64,000 nucleotides of DNA from Salvator merianae (Eukaryota; Chordata; Lepidosauria; Squamata; Teiidae), in assembly GCA_003586115.2 (NCBI GenBank), contig QVOM02000112.1:49076143-49140142 (forward strand), in the 5' to 3' direction. Numbering within the stretch: position 1 is the stretch's first letter; the number at the start of each line of letters is the position of its first letter. Both the position numbers and the translations under genes were made by a program. The notes under the pieces are model-generated. The model searched no databases and was not told where the DNA came from. It saw only the letters and a list, made by a program, of their open reading frames with translations. Of this stretch, positions 1-10,977 are shown in pieces.

Positions 1-63
1 GTCTTTGCTGCAAACTGCTACCTGTTTAATGCTTTGCTTGTTTTAATGGTTTTAGGGAATTTT

Positions 64-505
64 GAGCCATTTCGCACTCTGACTAGCAAAGTGCCCTCAT
101 GACCGGGAGCAACATATTGCTGCTCCTGATCATGGATACCTGTGGAGCACAAATTAGTGCTCCACAACTTTACTGGGAGCTGATAGCCAGCTCCTGGTAA
201 AGTGCATTCGCACTATGAATGCATGGCTACACCGTGCGCGATGGCTGCACCTGCGCGATTGCACTTGTGTGTGCCTGCACATTGTCTGGCACGGCCAGTT
301 GCCATGTCAGCAGCCAGATGCTTCCCTGCCACTGTCATGGTTCTGATCAAACACAGGATACCAGCATTTGCACCATGAATGCCGGTATCCTGCTGATTGT
401 CATAACTAGGGCCACACAGTATGGACGGTGTCTGTGCTGCATGGTTAATTCCACCGTGGAGTGTTTGCTGATGAACATTCCACGGTGGAAAGTGCGAACA
501 GGCCC
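64..505 (+). mobile_element. Harbinger-like MITE, serial-hairpin subfamily
   Basis: A non-autonomous DNA element with no coding capacity. The left end reads GAGCCATTTCGCACT and the right end AGTGCGAACAGGCCC, an imperfect terminal inverted repeat of the GGGCCTGTTYGCACTT type seen in many copies here. The interior is a row of separate hairpins: 141-166 (arms TGTGGAGCAC/GTGCTCCACA), 167-203, 204-222, 356-390 (arms GGATACC/GGTATCC) and 449-490 (arms TTCCACCGTGGA/TCCACGGTGGAA). Related copies lie at 18433-19116 (same orientation) and 24424-24842 (reverse). The 3-bp flanks (TTT and TTC) are only a near match. Assignment to PIF/Harbinger rests on the 3-bp TAA/TTA duplications of better-preserved relatives at 20788 and 21086. 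Confidence 0.72.
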
Positions 506-687
506 TTCGTTATTTTGTCTTCATTGAGAGAATGGTTTTGTTCTAAAATACACAGTGGCTGATAACTGGATAGAGAAAGAGTTTGGAGCAGCAAATAAAA
601 TAAATAAATAGTGGGTAATAATAAAATGAATAAATGCATAAGGGGAAATTATTTGAAAGTGCTAGATCTTTTTTTCCAGTGCATTTT

Positions 688-725
688 CCTCCCTCCCTCC
701 CTCCCTCCCTTCCTTCCTTCCTTCT
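688..725. repeat. (CCCT)n/(CCTT)n pyrimidine microsatellite
   Basis: A run of CCCT units passes directly into CCTT units. It is a simple repeat with no other content. Confidence 0.9.
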
Positions 726-1944
726 TACACATGCAGGTACTTTATTCCAATAAGTACTCTACTGCAGACAAAATCTATACCTTCTAAATTTGGAAGTAAG
801 CACTCTTTAAAAAGCAAATCAGATCTCACACTCTCTCAGACCGCCTTACAATCTGTTTTAATGACAGGCCCTTTCTGCATGGACCCTTAATTCGGATTAA
901 TGTAGAACTATGAGCCCCCCCACCCCACCCGCATGATCCTGATTATGAAGGCCTTATTCAGGATTACTGCTAGACCCTTTTGAGGCTAGCAGCAGCCCTG
1001 TTCCATAACACAGGAAGCATGTAGAAGGCACACCTCCCGTGTTTGGAACTATTAGGGGACCCAGTTCAGTGGCACGCCATAGCACGCCACCAGAATATGA
1101 TTCCCAGAGGCCTCAAGGCTGGCTCTCACAGGCCCAGGGATGTGGCCGCAAAGCTTGCACAAAATTCAAGCTTCTGGACTGGTCTGGACTAATGCCGTCA
1201 TGCAGACAACGCTGATTCAGCCCACACCTTCCCCTGGTTGGAATCAGTGGAGCTGGCCTATCAATTCCGACTGAAGGCAGGTAAGTATAGAAAGGCCTAT
1301 AATAGCTCCATCCCTGCCATGGATGAGGCACAGCTTCCTTGCTAACTGAACTACCCTAAGGTTGGCGATGTGTCTGAAAAAATGGAGAAAAGAGACACTC
1401 TCCCCTCCCCACAAAAAAACCTCCACAAAAATCTGAACTGAGAACCATTTTTAACAGAAAATGTCCTGACTCTCTTCCTATTGCTCTCCATCCTTTTCCA
1501 TCCCCCCAGCACACACACACACACACAGAGAGTGGGACACCTTTGCAAAATCTGCAGACATTAACCTAATTAGGATGTGGTGTGGAAAGAAATATGATGC
1601 AATTGTCTCCTTCTTTTCTCTCTTAAAAGAAGTGGGGACAGAAGGTTGCCTCTGTTGCCAATATTCGCAGTGATAACATATCGGCTCCCAGAGAAAAGCA
1701 AAGGCTGGAGGGAATGTTCCTTTGAAAGTTTTCACTTGTGGCCAGGTAATGGTTCCAAAAACAGGAGGGACCAGGAAAAGATTCAAATCTTGCCAAGCAA
1801 TTGCCAGAGTTCTATACTTGTGGTTTCAGGAAAATGCAATGGGAGTGCAATCATTTGAGTGCTGAGGCAAGGGGTTGAAATTAGACACCCAGGACTCCCC
1901 ATTACCAAAATACAGGCCTTTTCTCTACTTCATATGGCAGCTAA
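726..1944. other. Unassigned stretch with small repeats
   Basis: No gene is recognised. The sequence GGCCCTTTCTGCATGG near 869 resembles the left terminus of the short MITE family at 1945 and 18854, but no matching right end was found. A short (CA)n run sits at about 1509-1526. Open frames on both strands here are short and resemble no protein I know. Confidence 0.5.
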
Positions 1945-2071
1945 GGCCCTTTCAGGCATTATTCCAAATTATATCCTGAGATAGGGGGCCTCGCATCTGC
2001 ATGCTGGTGCAGACTATGGCAGGCTTCAGGCAAGAATATTATCCAGAATAAGACACAGTACAGAAAGGGCC
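1945..2071. mobile_element. Short Harbinger-like MITE with TAA duplication
   Basis: A 127-bp element bounded by GGCCCTTTCAGG on the left and CAGAAAGGGCC on the right. It is flanked by identical TAA triplets (1942-1944 and 2072-2074). Just inside the ends are arms related to TTATATCC and ATTATCCAGAATAA. The same layout appears in the copy at 18854-19037 and in partial copies at 18356, 24898 and 33090. The 3-bp TAA duplication and GGCC-starting ends fit PIF/Harbinger MITEs. There is no coding sequence. Confidence 0.75.
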
Positions 2072-2288
2072 TAAAACTGGAAAGAGTTGACAATTCTGTT
2101 TTCCATTTTATGGTGATATCACAACTTAGGCTGTGTCTACATTTACCTTGTAGAACACTTTTGAGCAGGGCTTTGTGTATTACATCTCTACTTTTGGTAG
2201 CATGATACATCTGCCCTATCAACAAGCACCTTATCTCCTTCTTCATCAGGTGCCCTTGGGCACTAAAATTAAATAGTGACAAGCCCAG

Positions 2289-2622
2289 TAGGGATGTGCA
2301 TGGAAAAAAATCATTTTCAATTTGTTTTCAAGTGAAAATCTACATTTTCATTTCATCAGCGAATTTTGTTGTCAAAAAGGCACATTCATTTTCTTATTTT
2401 TCACAATGTTTTCCTATTGAAAACATTTCATAGTTTAAACAGAGCAAAAAGTGTGAAAATGCAAAAATTTAATGAATGTCATTTTGCAAAAGAAATAGGC
2501 TTTTTCGTTTTTGATTGAAAACTGTAAATGTGAAAAAAGTTATTTTCATTTTGATATGAAAATTTCTGAAAATGAACTTTCATACGAATTTTCAAATGTG
2601 AATTGAAATTTGCACATCCCTA
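2289..2622. mobile_element. AT-rich MITE with TAGGGATGTGCA ends
   Basis: The element opens with TAGGGATGTGCA and closes with TGCACATCCCTA, perfect 12-bp inverted ends. The interior is very AT-rich, with alternating GAAAAT and ATTTTC motifs that can fold back on each other. A second copy lies at 39916-40260. Flanking TA dinucleotides could be a 2-bp duplication (mariner-like) or part of the termini, so the superfamily is left open. There is no coding capacity. Confidence 0.7.
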
Positions 2623-3828
2623 ATGTCTGGTGATATAGCAGGGTGGACAATTCTGTCATGACACCTGCCCCAGCGTGCCTTCCACACACCATGCAAGAAG
2701 ACACAGTCTTGGCCCTTTTAAGTGCTGCCTAACACAACAAAATCCTAAAACAATTCTATTAAATAGGATTTATTATGCTGGTTCAAGTGAGCCTGACTTG
2801 TTTTTGCTCACTTGAACAATTTTTACAGCTTTCTTCAAAAGAGGGAAAATCTTTTTAAAAATAAATCAGTACATCCCTCAAATTTTATCCATAAAACAGA
2901 TTGAGGATTTTCTGGAAAAAATAAAATGCCTGCAAAGTTAGAAAATCTTTGATCTTTAAAATGCTCTCCCCTTTTCAAACAATGCCACACTAATCCTTTA
3001 TAAAAAGGAATGTTTGCTTTTTCTTTGCTTTGCTGCCTTTTTATGGATCCAGTTCAGTTGCATCAGCAGACACCAAAGCTGCTCAGCAGTTCCCAGAAGG
3101 CACTGAGCCATGGCCAATCCCAGTCAGCATCATATGTGCCAAAAAGGTTCATGGGAAATCTGCCACTTAGAGATGTCTAGGATAACTCCAGTACCTTTGC
3201 AATAGCATTGCCAAGAAGCAAAGCCACATATGCTGAGTTCCACAATACTTATGCCAACTCTCTGTTGTTTATGTCCTGCTGGCCAAAGAAACGACTTTGC
3301 CTGTTGGAAGTTTGTAGGATGGGTAAACTAGTTTGCCTATTTGCAGCCGTACCAGAATCTGGACCAAGCAAGCATGACACTGTCAAAAAGGAAAATCCAG
3401 ATCCCAGGACATCCATGTTGGCAACACGTGATATTTAAACTTGTTTCACTTAAGTATCTGTGGTGCACAGAATTTTGTAATTACAGCCCTGAAAAGAAAA
3501 TTTCTGGGACTGTTTTTAAAAATAAGTGATCTATTCATATCAGCCCACTGCTTAGTTCTATGTTCCATGTAGAATGAAATTACTGTAGGCCTCTGATTCA
3601 GATGAAGACAGGTGAACAATATCTGTATAGTCCACTAGTTCCATGCCAGATGTGTGCTGAGATCATGGGATCCACACATCAATCCGTGCACCAGAGGAGG
3701 GCATAACCTCCCATGGAATGTGGTGACCACATGCCTCCCACAACTGCCCCACTCCTGAACATGAAAATTGCATCTGGGATGTTCCAGTGATAGACAACTT
3801 TAAAGTGGTCTGAGTGCTGACCAGACTA
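2623..3828. other. Unassigned AT-rich stretch
   Basis: I see no recognisable gene, RNA or intact mobile element. Open frames (for example 3208-3438 on the plus strand) have no recognisable domain and no supporting splice or start context. Confidence 0.5.
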
Positions 3829-4108
3829 TAGCCCTGTTCACACTGATATAGTGAGTGTCTACATGCAGACAGCAGTGCGGCTGCAGCGGTACAGTTGCAC
3901 ACCACATCCCCAGTTGTCATGGCAGTGGGAGGATGTTTCCGCAGCCTCTGTCATGGCAGTCAGGCCATCATTTGCACTGTGAGTGCTGGAAACCCATTTC
4001 GAGGTTGTTCCAGCCCTCACACTGTGGATAGCCACTGTACCACTGGGTTGGTTCCAGTGTAGAATAGTATAATTATACCATTCTACACCAGCCAATGCAA
4101 ACAGGCCC
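3829..4108 (+). mobile_element. Harbinger-like MITE, second subfamily
   Basis: The left end AGCCCTGTTCACAC and right end GCAAACAGGCCC form degenerate terminal repeats of the GGGCCTGTTYGCAC family. The interior shares long stretches with the copies at 21086-21587, 36102-36555 and 50696-51140, including GTTCCAGCCCTCACACTGTG and the right subterminal motif ATAATTATACCATTCTACA. It is shorter than those relatives, apparently through loss of left interior sequence. Minus-strand open frames through it (3663-3920 and 3859-4245) are not genes. Confidence 0.7.
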
Positions 4109-5113
4109 TCAGTTTCAGCTCCTGCTGCTGCCACAGAAACAGTCAGTGACAGCAGGAGTGGCCCAGGCCCTGTATGAGAGCTAGTGACATTTTGTTGCTT
4201 CCAGAAGCTGGCTCCATTTCCAAGGATGCAAAGAAGTGTCCACATCCTGGAACTCTGAGATCAGGAAGCTTTAGTTCCTTGGTTTTGAAACTAGGCCAAT
4301 CCAGGCTGACTGTATAGTAGGTACCATGTGAAAGCTATCCAGGTGCCTCTTGGGAAAATAAAATGCCTGTAAGAACAATGAACTTCTGGTGAATAGGAAG
4401 TGGGTTGGTTCTCTTCAAGCCCAGGAAGCTCACTCAGAACAACGGAGAGAAGCAAAAAGGCAGGTGGATCCATGTGGGGGGCACGGCAGCCCTGGTCCTA
4501 GTCCCCACTGATGATGAAGGACTATCTGCTCCCAGTAACCCCCAGAGTGAGAGACTGGGGCCTGACTGGTGGAGCTTTTGCCTGATGCTGCTACTGCTGT
4601 AGTTCCACATCTCAAGATTTACCAGTGGGGCGGCTGCTGCTGCTGCTTCAGAGACTCTAGCAGTAGGGAGTGTTTGTGCCTTTCAGGTTTGGACCTAAGA
4701 CAGCTGGGAGCCATTAATAACACCTGCTGGCTCTGCAGGCCTATATAGGCTCGCTTCTTGTGGTGGCAGGATAGTCACCAAAGGAGGTCAACACTGAAGA
4801 GGGAAGCTATCAAAGGGTGGAATCATTTTGGGGAGCCATTTTGGGGAAAGTGAGAGCTCGGCCTACTCACCTGTGATCCAAAACCTTGAATCATTGTAGG
4901 AGCACTTTGGTCAATTTGGATGGATTTTTTAGACAAATGGGTTGTTTTTAACATATTTGTTGTTTTATATGGTTTTAGCCTATTTATTGTACAGTGTCCT
5001 GTCTGGGGGGGAGGGAATAATGTGTCCAAGCAGAAAAGGGAGGGGGGCACTGTCACAGGGGGCTGTGGCGATAAGGAAAAACATGGCAGTGGGAGGAAGA
5101 AGAGTCTGATTAA
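4109..5113. other. Unassigned stretch
   Basis: Moderately GC-richer than its surroundings around 4480-4760, but no gene, RNA or repeat family could be named. Overlapping open frames on both strands show no recognisable motif. Confidence 0.5.
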
Positions 5114-5270
5114 GGCTGCAGCCAGACATCTTTTATTTATTCTGCTATAATTAAATATTCCAGAATAAAGCATGGCTATTCTGGAATATCCGTGCTTTAT
5201 TCCAGAATATCCACGCTTTATTCTGGAATATCCAAACATAGCTGAATAAATAAGTGATGTCTGGATGCAG
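5114..5270. mobile_element. Palindromic MITE, TGCRKCCAGACATC ends
   Basis: Begins GGCTGCAGCCAGACATC and ends GATGTCTGGATGCAG, inverted copies of each other. The interior is built from TATTCCAGAATAAAGC units in alternating orientation, so most of the element can fold into one long hairpin. It carries one more internal unit than the near-perfect copy at 15001-15134. A right-half copy lies at 8632-8694, on the other side of the L2-like LINE. No clear target duplication is visible. Confidence 0.8.
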
Positions 5271-5364
5271 GAGTAGTAGATGCATTAAAGCTATTGCTCC
5301 TTCTGGTCTGCCTTCCAACTGGCAGTGTTTGGAGGTGACTGTCAACTAGCCCAGTGCTCTGGTA

Positions 5365-6345
5365 GTGCTGCTTCTGAATGCAGGTCAGTCCAGAATAAAG
5401 GATCTCATTCAAGACTTGTTTCTGGATGAAGAGGCTGATCTGGCATGTGTTACTGAGACTTGGGTGGATGAATGTAATGGGCCTAATCTCACCCAGCTTC
5501 CCGCCCCAAATTATTCAGTGCAGCACCATTCCAGACCAGCGAGGAGGAGAAGGGGGGCACTGTAATCCATAGAACTTCCATTCCTCATGCCAGGCAGCCA
5601 ATTCGCTCTGCGACTGGGTTTGAGGGTTTGTTCCTGCCATTGGGCCAGAGGGACAGAATAGGGATGTTGCTGGTGCATTGCCCGCTCTCCTGACCAGCAA
5701 CCTCCCTGTCTGAGGCTGGGAGGTTGTCTCAGATTTGTTGTGGTAGGATTTTAACATCCATGTGGCGACTATCCTCAGTGGATCAGCTCAGCTGTTCACA
5801 GTCTTCATGACAACTATGGGGCTGTCTTAATATGTAACTGACCCAACTCACATAGTAGAACATATCCTCGATTTATTCTTTGCCACAGAGCAGATTGCTG
5901 AGGATTCGTTGATAGGAGGACTGGTGGTAAACCTACTGTCATGGACAAATCATTCGATGGTAAGATTTGGATTGTAGTGGCCGCTCCCCTCTGCAGGGGT
6001 GGAGGACCTATTGTGATGGTCTGGCCCCAGAGGTTTATGGAATCTGAATGATTCTTGAATATTCTGCGGAATTTCTAAGTAGGCATGGATGGTGCTCCTG
6101 CTGAGGCTCTGGTCTCTCTCTGGATGCATGAGATGAACAGGGCCATCAACACAGTCACTCCCAAGTGCCCTCAGCTTTCCTGTGGAGCCCATAAAGCATC
6201 TTGGTATTCCATGGAGCTATGAATGATAAAACAGGAATGTCAATAGATAGAGCATAGGTGGTGTAAATCCTGCTGTGAGTCTGAATGAACACAGATTAGA
6301 GTGCATTATTGTGCCTATCATGTGCATGACAGGTAAAGAAAAATG
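5365..6345 (+). mobile_element. L2-like LINE, endonuclease-domain remnant
   Basis: The start is an open frame (5365-5565) that reads like the N-terminus of a LINE apurinic-type endonuclease: a leucine-rich LLLNAGQ strand followed by DLACVTETWVDE, where the TETW glutamate matches the catalytic position of this family. Beyond 5565 the frame is broken by stops and shifts, but LINE-like text continues to about 6345 (for example the YCAYHVHDR-type stretch near 6310). The reading resumes downstream at 7376 with the linker and reverse transcriptase. The L1 at 6346-7375 splits the two parts. The clade (L2 versus another CR1-group element) was judged by eye. Confidence 0.7.
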
Positions 6346-7375
6346 GTTAACATGCTAGGATTTGTGGGAGAATCAGGAAGGTGGATGTAAAACTAAATCA
6401 AGAGAATATCTGCAATTAGTTGAAAGGTTTAAAAGGTTTAAAATCAGTAAGGAAACTTGTAATATACCACAGAGCAAGACAAATTTGAAAAGCAATTGTG
6501 TACAGATGATGAACATGTCATTGCTAAAATGTACAAACTTCTGTTGAAATTTGAAATGGAAGATGAGCAGGTTAAAGACTGCATGATAAAATGGCATCAG
6601 AATTTTGGTTTATAATATACAAATTGATCAATGTGTAAAATATGTGGTCGAAGGGACTGAAATTTAAGTTACTTTATAATCTTGAAGAAAAAAATTATAA
6701 GATGATATTCTGTTGGTACATGACGTCAGAGAAATTAATGAAAATGTATCTAATATTTGTTGGAAATGTGGAAAACTTGAAGGGGCTCTTTATCCTATGC
6801 ACTAATGTGAAAAACAAACAAACAAAAAAAACTCTGGACTGAATTGATACTTTTACGCAAAGGATTCTAAAGACTAATATGCAGGTTGAAACCAGAACTT
6901 TTTCTTTTGGGTTTGATGGATCCACCATTGAAAAAAAAAAAACTATGGAAGATTATTATAGCACATAATCACAGTTGTGAATCTGTTATATGCAATGATG
7001 GAAGAGTTCAGTGTTATCCCACTCTGGAAGACTGGCCAGTGAAATTGATAGACCTGGCAGAAATGGATAAACTGACATGTTTGAATAGAGAAAGAACATT
7101 AGAGTCATTCCTTAAAAACTGAGAACCTCTTATTGACTTTCTGAGTAAGAAAGAAAATGACATATTGACTTTGGGATTTGATTGGTTAGGTTTGAACTGT
7201 CAAAATAAGTGAAACAGTTGAAATATTTATGGAGAGGGTTGAAAAATAGATATACATTTGATTGTCAAAAGGCTGATCAAAAGTTGCTTTCTTTTTTCCT
7301 TTTTATTCTCTCCCTTTCTCTCCTTTTTATATTTTACTATAAATTTTAATATGTTTAAAATTTCTAATAAAAGAA
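6346..7375 (+). mobile_element. L1 LINE, 5'-truncated 3' end of ORF2
   Basis: Two open pieces, 6642-6842 and 6886-7122, read as the C-terminal region of L1 ORF2p. The first has NYKMIFCWYMTSEKLMKMY followed in another frame by a degenerate zinc-knuckle-like CWKCG region. The second has KPELFLLGLMD and the family-typical KLIDLAEMDKLTCLNRER. A frameshift separates them. The element ends in an AT-rich 3' UTR and an AATAAAAGAAA tail near 7375. It interrupts the L2-like LINE that continues on both sides, so it inserted later. A possible duplication of TAAAGAAA-like sequence near 6333 and 7367 is too simple to be convincing. Confidence 0.85.
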
Positions 7376-8540
7376 ACCAAATTTGCAAGACACTTTGAAG
7401 GCAAAGTCACTCAGATCTGCAAGGAATTGGATGCTACAGTTGGGAACAATCCAGAGGAAGTGTCCAGAGAATAGTCTGGTTCAGTTATTTTGGATCAATT
7501 CCAACTATTGAGGCTTGATGATGTGGACAAGCTGCTCGCTGGGGTCTGGCCAACTACATGCTCTCTAGATCTTGCCCTTCATGGCTGACAAAAGTCACCC
7601 ACCAGCGTATGACTAGGTGGATCCAGGGAGTATGTGTCTTTGGGGAATGCAGTGGTCCCACTAGCTCTTAAAGAGGCAGTGATGTGCCATCTCCTCAAGA
7701 GGTCCTCCCTGGATCCAGAAGTTCTAGACAACTATTGTTCAGTGGCTAACATACCCTTTTTGGTATTTGAGAGGGTCATGGCTGTTCAATTCCATGTATG
7801 CTTGGAAGAAGCTGATTATCTTGACTCTTTTCTATCTGGCTTCAGGCCCGATTATGGCAGGGAAGCCATCTTAGTCACCCTGGTTGATGATGTTCTCTGG
7901 GAGAAATAGAGGGGGAATGTGACCCTGTTGATTTTCCTGGATCCCTCTGTGGCTTTTGCTACCATTGACCATGATATCCTTCTGGAAAGGCTACAGATTT
8001 TGGAAGTAGAAGGAGTTACATTGTGATGGTCCCACTCCTATCTCCAAGGTCAGTCCCAGAGAGTGGTTGTGGGGCATTCTTGCTCAACATCCTGGGAACT
8101 CACCTGCAGGGTTCCTCAGGGATTGTTCTTATTTCTCATGCTCTTTAATATCTATGTGAAGCCCCTGGGAAAAGTTATCAGAAGATTTGGAGTGAGGTGC
8201 AATCATTGTGCAGATGATACCCCTCTCTATCTCTCTGTAGTATTTGAATCAGGAGAGGTGGTTGAAGTGCTTACTATGTACTTGGAGCCAGTTGTGGGCT
8301 GGATGGGAGGCAATAAATTGAAGCGGAATCCAGATAATATGGAGGTGCTGCGTGTCAAAGTGTCTCTGGTTCATGAAGGAGAGAGACATCCTGTTCTCAG
8401 TGGGGTTGTAGTGCCCTGGAAGGGACAGGTGTGAAATCTGGGGGATGCTCTTGAATTCTGCACTGACACTTGAAGCTCAAGTGGAGACAGTGGGCACAGT
8501 GAGCTCCCAGAAGCTCTGTCTTGTGGTCTGCTGAAGAAGC
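7376..8540 (+). mobile_element. L2-like LINE, reverse transcriptase remnant
   Basis: Continues the element begun at 5365. The frame 7634-7909 contains LKEAVMCHLLKRSSLDPEVL, DNYCSVANIPFL, FERVMA and SGFRPDYGREAIL, the early motifs of a LINE reverse transcriptase. After stops, 8063-8434 contains VPQG, LFNIYVKPLG, CADDTPLYLS (the catalytic YADD-type box with both aspartates kept) and GGNKLKRNPDNMEVL. Between them the frame is broken by several stops, and the piece is clearly inactive. The 3' end is lost: sequence after about 8540 is no longer recognisable and runs into palindromic MITE sequence. Confidence 0.85.
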
Positions 8541-8631
8541 CCACACCAAATCAGATGAACTACATTTCAGGGAAATGATGGCATTCTATAAAGAGCCAGC
8601 ATTACGCCATGTTGTTTGGGTTCTCATTTTA

Positions 8632-8694
8632 ACCATGCTTTAATCTGGAATATCCAAATATAGTGGAATAAATAAGCAATATCTGGATGCAGCC
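8632..8694. mobile_element. Half copy of palindromic MITE
   Basis: Matches the right arm of the element at 5114-5270: TCTGGAATATCC, GGAATAAATAAG and terminal ATCTGGATGCAGCC. The left arm is absent. Confidence 0.7.
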
Positions 8695-9177
8695 TGAGAT
8701 TCTCTTATTCAATCATAAAGAAGCTCCAATTATATAAAAAGATGTATTCTACAGTACAATCTACACATTTCTACAGTGGACAGTAAATTTCCACTGAGTT
8801 ATGTGATAATTACACAATGACATTCAGCCCATCCCAAATCTTCTCCACTATACAAACAGAAAAATAACATCAGGAGTCTTTTAGTATATAAATAGATTCT
8901 GCATACTGTCATGTGCAGTATGAATTTGTTTCACAGCATTTTTCAACTTGGTTATAGGAATATTTTAGCAAAGCTAAAGAGTGAGCATTTGATTCAAGTG
9001 TTTTGGGAACATTTAAAATGGGTTTTGAATTTTAACTTCCCAGATCTCATTCATCTTACCCAAGAGGTTTGGGGCCTTTTCACACTTTAAGTTAGTGAGT
9101 ATCAGGGACCTCAACCCATATTAACAATCTGCTGTTAGATGAGTGAAGGGGTCAGAGCACAAGGTAATTACTTCAGA
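8695..9177. other. Unassigned, with a stray MITE terminus
   Basis: AT-rich sequence without a gene. GGGGCCTTTTCACACTTTAA at about 9073 is a left terminus of the Harbinger-like family, but its partner end could not be located, so it may be the remnant of an older copy that the element at 9178 entered. Confidence 0.45.
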
Positions 9178-9606
9178 GGGCCTTTTCTCACTTTCCACCT
9201 TGTTCAAATCTGAACGTTCCAAGGTGGAACAGTCCCTGCAGTTGGCAGCCATCCACACTGTGAGGGCTGGAACAACCTGGAAATGGGTTTTCAGCTTTTG
9301 CATTGTGAATGCCTGACTGACCGCCATGACAGTGGCCATGGAAACGTCCAGCTGCTGCCATGGCAACTGGGGAGGCACCGCACCATGGCCTGCAGTATTC
9401 GCACCAGGAAGTAGATGCAAATGCTGTGCACCAGGAACAACCCAGCTGCTCCCAGTACAGCTGTAGGCTACAATTTTGTGGTCCACAGCTATTAGCGATT
9501 GGGAACACCTGCAGACACTCCTGATTGCTTGGGCCTCCACGAAACGTGGACACACTTTCCTAGTGAGCATCTGGATACTTGCTTGCAACCAAGTGCGAAC
9601 AGTCAC
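9178..9606 (-). mobile_element. Harbinger-like MITE, second subfamily
   Basis: Ends are GGGCCTTTTCTCACTTTCC on the left and AAGTGCGAACAGTCAC on the right. The interior is the reverse complement of the arrangement at 3829 and 21086: the CACTGTGAGGGCTGGAACA block lies near the left end and the GATGCTCACTAG-like block near the right. Internal hairpins such as CCACCTTG/CAAGGTGG are present. Minus-strand open frames of 161 and 121 codons run through the element but have no protein signature. A fragment of the same left end occurs at 29065-29200. Confidence 0.7.
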
Positions 9607-10866
9607 TCCTCATGCTCTGACCTTTTGAAATCCTTCCTGGGTCCCAGAGCAGTAGCAGCGTTCCCCCAGAAACTTTGGCAGAGAAAGAAGTGGAGACACA
9701 CAGCCTTGGGAAAGGCTCAGGTAATAAGCCAGAATGAATTTTTTAGAAGCAAGAGAAAGAAACCCAATAATCTTTAAATTAATTGACCTATTTTATTAGA
9801 ATTCTGTTGTGTTTTTAACTTTCAGCTTAAACTTCTGTTAGGGAAAGTCCTGAGTAATTAATATTTTAGGGGAGAGTGAGCATGTTAATAAATATTTGAA
9901 TAAGGACTGTCCAGCAGACTTCCCCAAGTCAGTTTTCAAAAAGCTTTTGGTTAAGTCTCTCAACAACAATCTCTTAGTCAGCTCAGCAGAATAAAATCAC
10001 AGGTCCTATTATGGTTAATGAACTAGCTAAGGAATAGAAAGCAAAGGGTAGATGTATATGGTCATTTCTTACAATGGACAGATGTAACAGGTGGGGTTAC
10101 CAGTCTTCTGTCCTGGGACCAGTATTTTTTAACATATTTAATTGCACTTTTATAAGATGGCAAATATACAGTGGGTCACCTAGCACTAGCTCTACCTATT
10201 TTGAACCTCAGTACCACCTCCTTTTGACTGCCCCCCCCCCCAGTTCCAATGCACAAAGAGCCATGTCTGTTCACTGAAGTCCACAAGTAAAACCTTGACA
10301 CCTTATGGCAGGTTTGAGGAACCAACGTTCCCAGACGCTGTTCAAGTCCAGCTTCCCCCTGCCCCAGCCAACATGACCAGAACTCAAGTATGACAGAGCT
10401 GTAGTCCAGCAACATCTAAAAAGGCACCTGTTCAGCCATTGCATCTGATGGAGGTGTGGTAAAAGGCACAACCTAATATTCCTGCAATGCTAGCTGGCCA
10501 GAAACTAGGCTTTGGGATACCAGAAGACACACCTTCAAACAACGAATAAAGCAAGGACTAAATGAGTTTTCTAATGCTCTTTGGACAAGAGTGTAAGCAA
10601 CTTTCTTCACTCAGTAGCCAATCCAGGATGAGGGGCAGTCCTAGATCCAGAAGAATGTCTTCTGAGCAATAGAACACATCTCATCACTCTTCCTACCAGC
10701 GCTTTTTTGGAAATCATAACTGCAGCAAGAGAAGCTTCCACAGCTAGGCAGCTGGAAGTGTGGCTGCTTTGGAAGGTTGGTCTCCTAGCTGCTCAGGGCC
10801 CATGGACCCAAAACCAAAGGGTCCATGGGCCCTGGGAAAATATAGTTCATCTCTGGAAAAATATAG
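9607..10866. other. Unassigned, with a dispersed-repeat fragment
   Basis: Mostly unremarkable AT-rich DNA. Around 10375-10435 the text AGAGCTGTAGTCCAGCAACA resembles a short dispersed amniote repeat I recognise only by this motif; a similar stub, GAAGTTGTAGTTCAAAACG, occurs near 30268. No gene is supported. Confidence 0.4.
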
Positions 10867-10935
10867 TTCAAAATGTATTTATTTACATTTTTATCCCATC
10901 CTGTACCCTAAGGTCTCAAGGCAGTTTACAATAAA
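10867..10935 (-). mobile_element. L2-like LINE/SINE 3' tail
   Basis: Read on the minus strand, it ends with ACTGCCTTGAGACC followed by a region leading to GGGATAAAAATGTAAATAAATA. That is the common squamate LINE 3'-terminal pattern of GTAAACTGC...TATAAAT plus an AAAT tail. Similar tails occur at 14617, 17893, 45641, 50466, 59035 and 60920. Confidence 0.6.
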
Positions 10936-10977
10936 ATCAGTCTGCAGATCCCAGATAATACTGAATGCCACATTAAG

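Noticed and set aside
3859..4245. 128-codon minus-strand open frame
   Set aside because: Overlaps the MITE at 3829-4108 and another frame in the same region; no domain or splice context.
9121..9606. 161-codon minus-strand open frame, the longest in the window
   Set aside because: It lies almost wholly inside a Harbinger-like MITE, has no protein motif, and related copies do not keep the frame.
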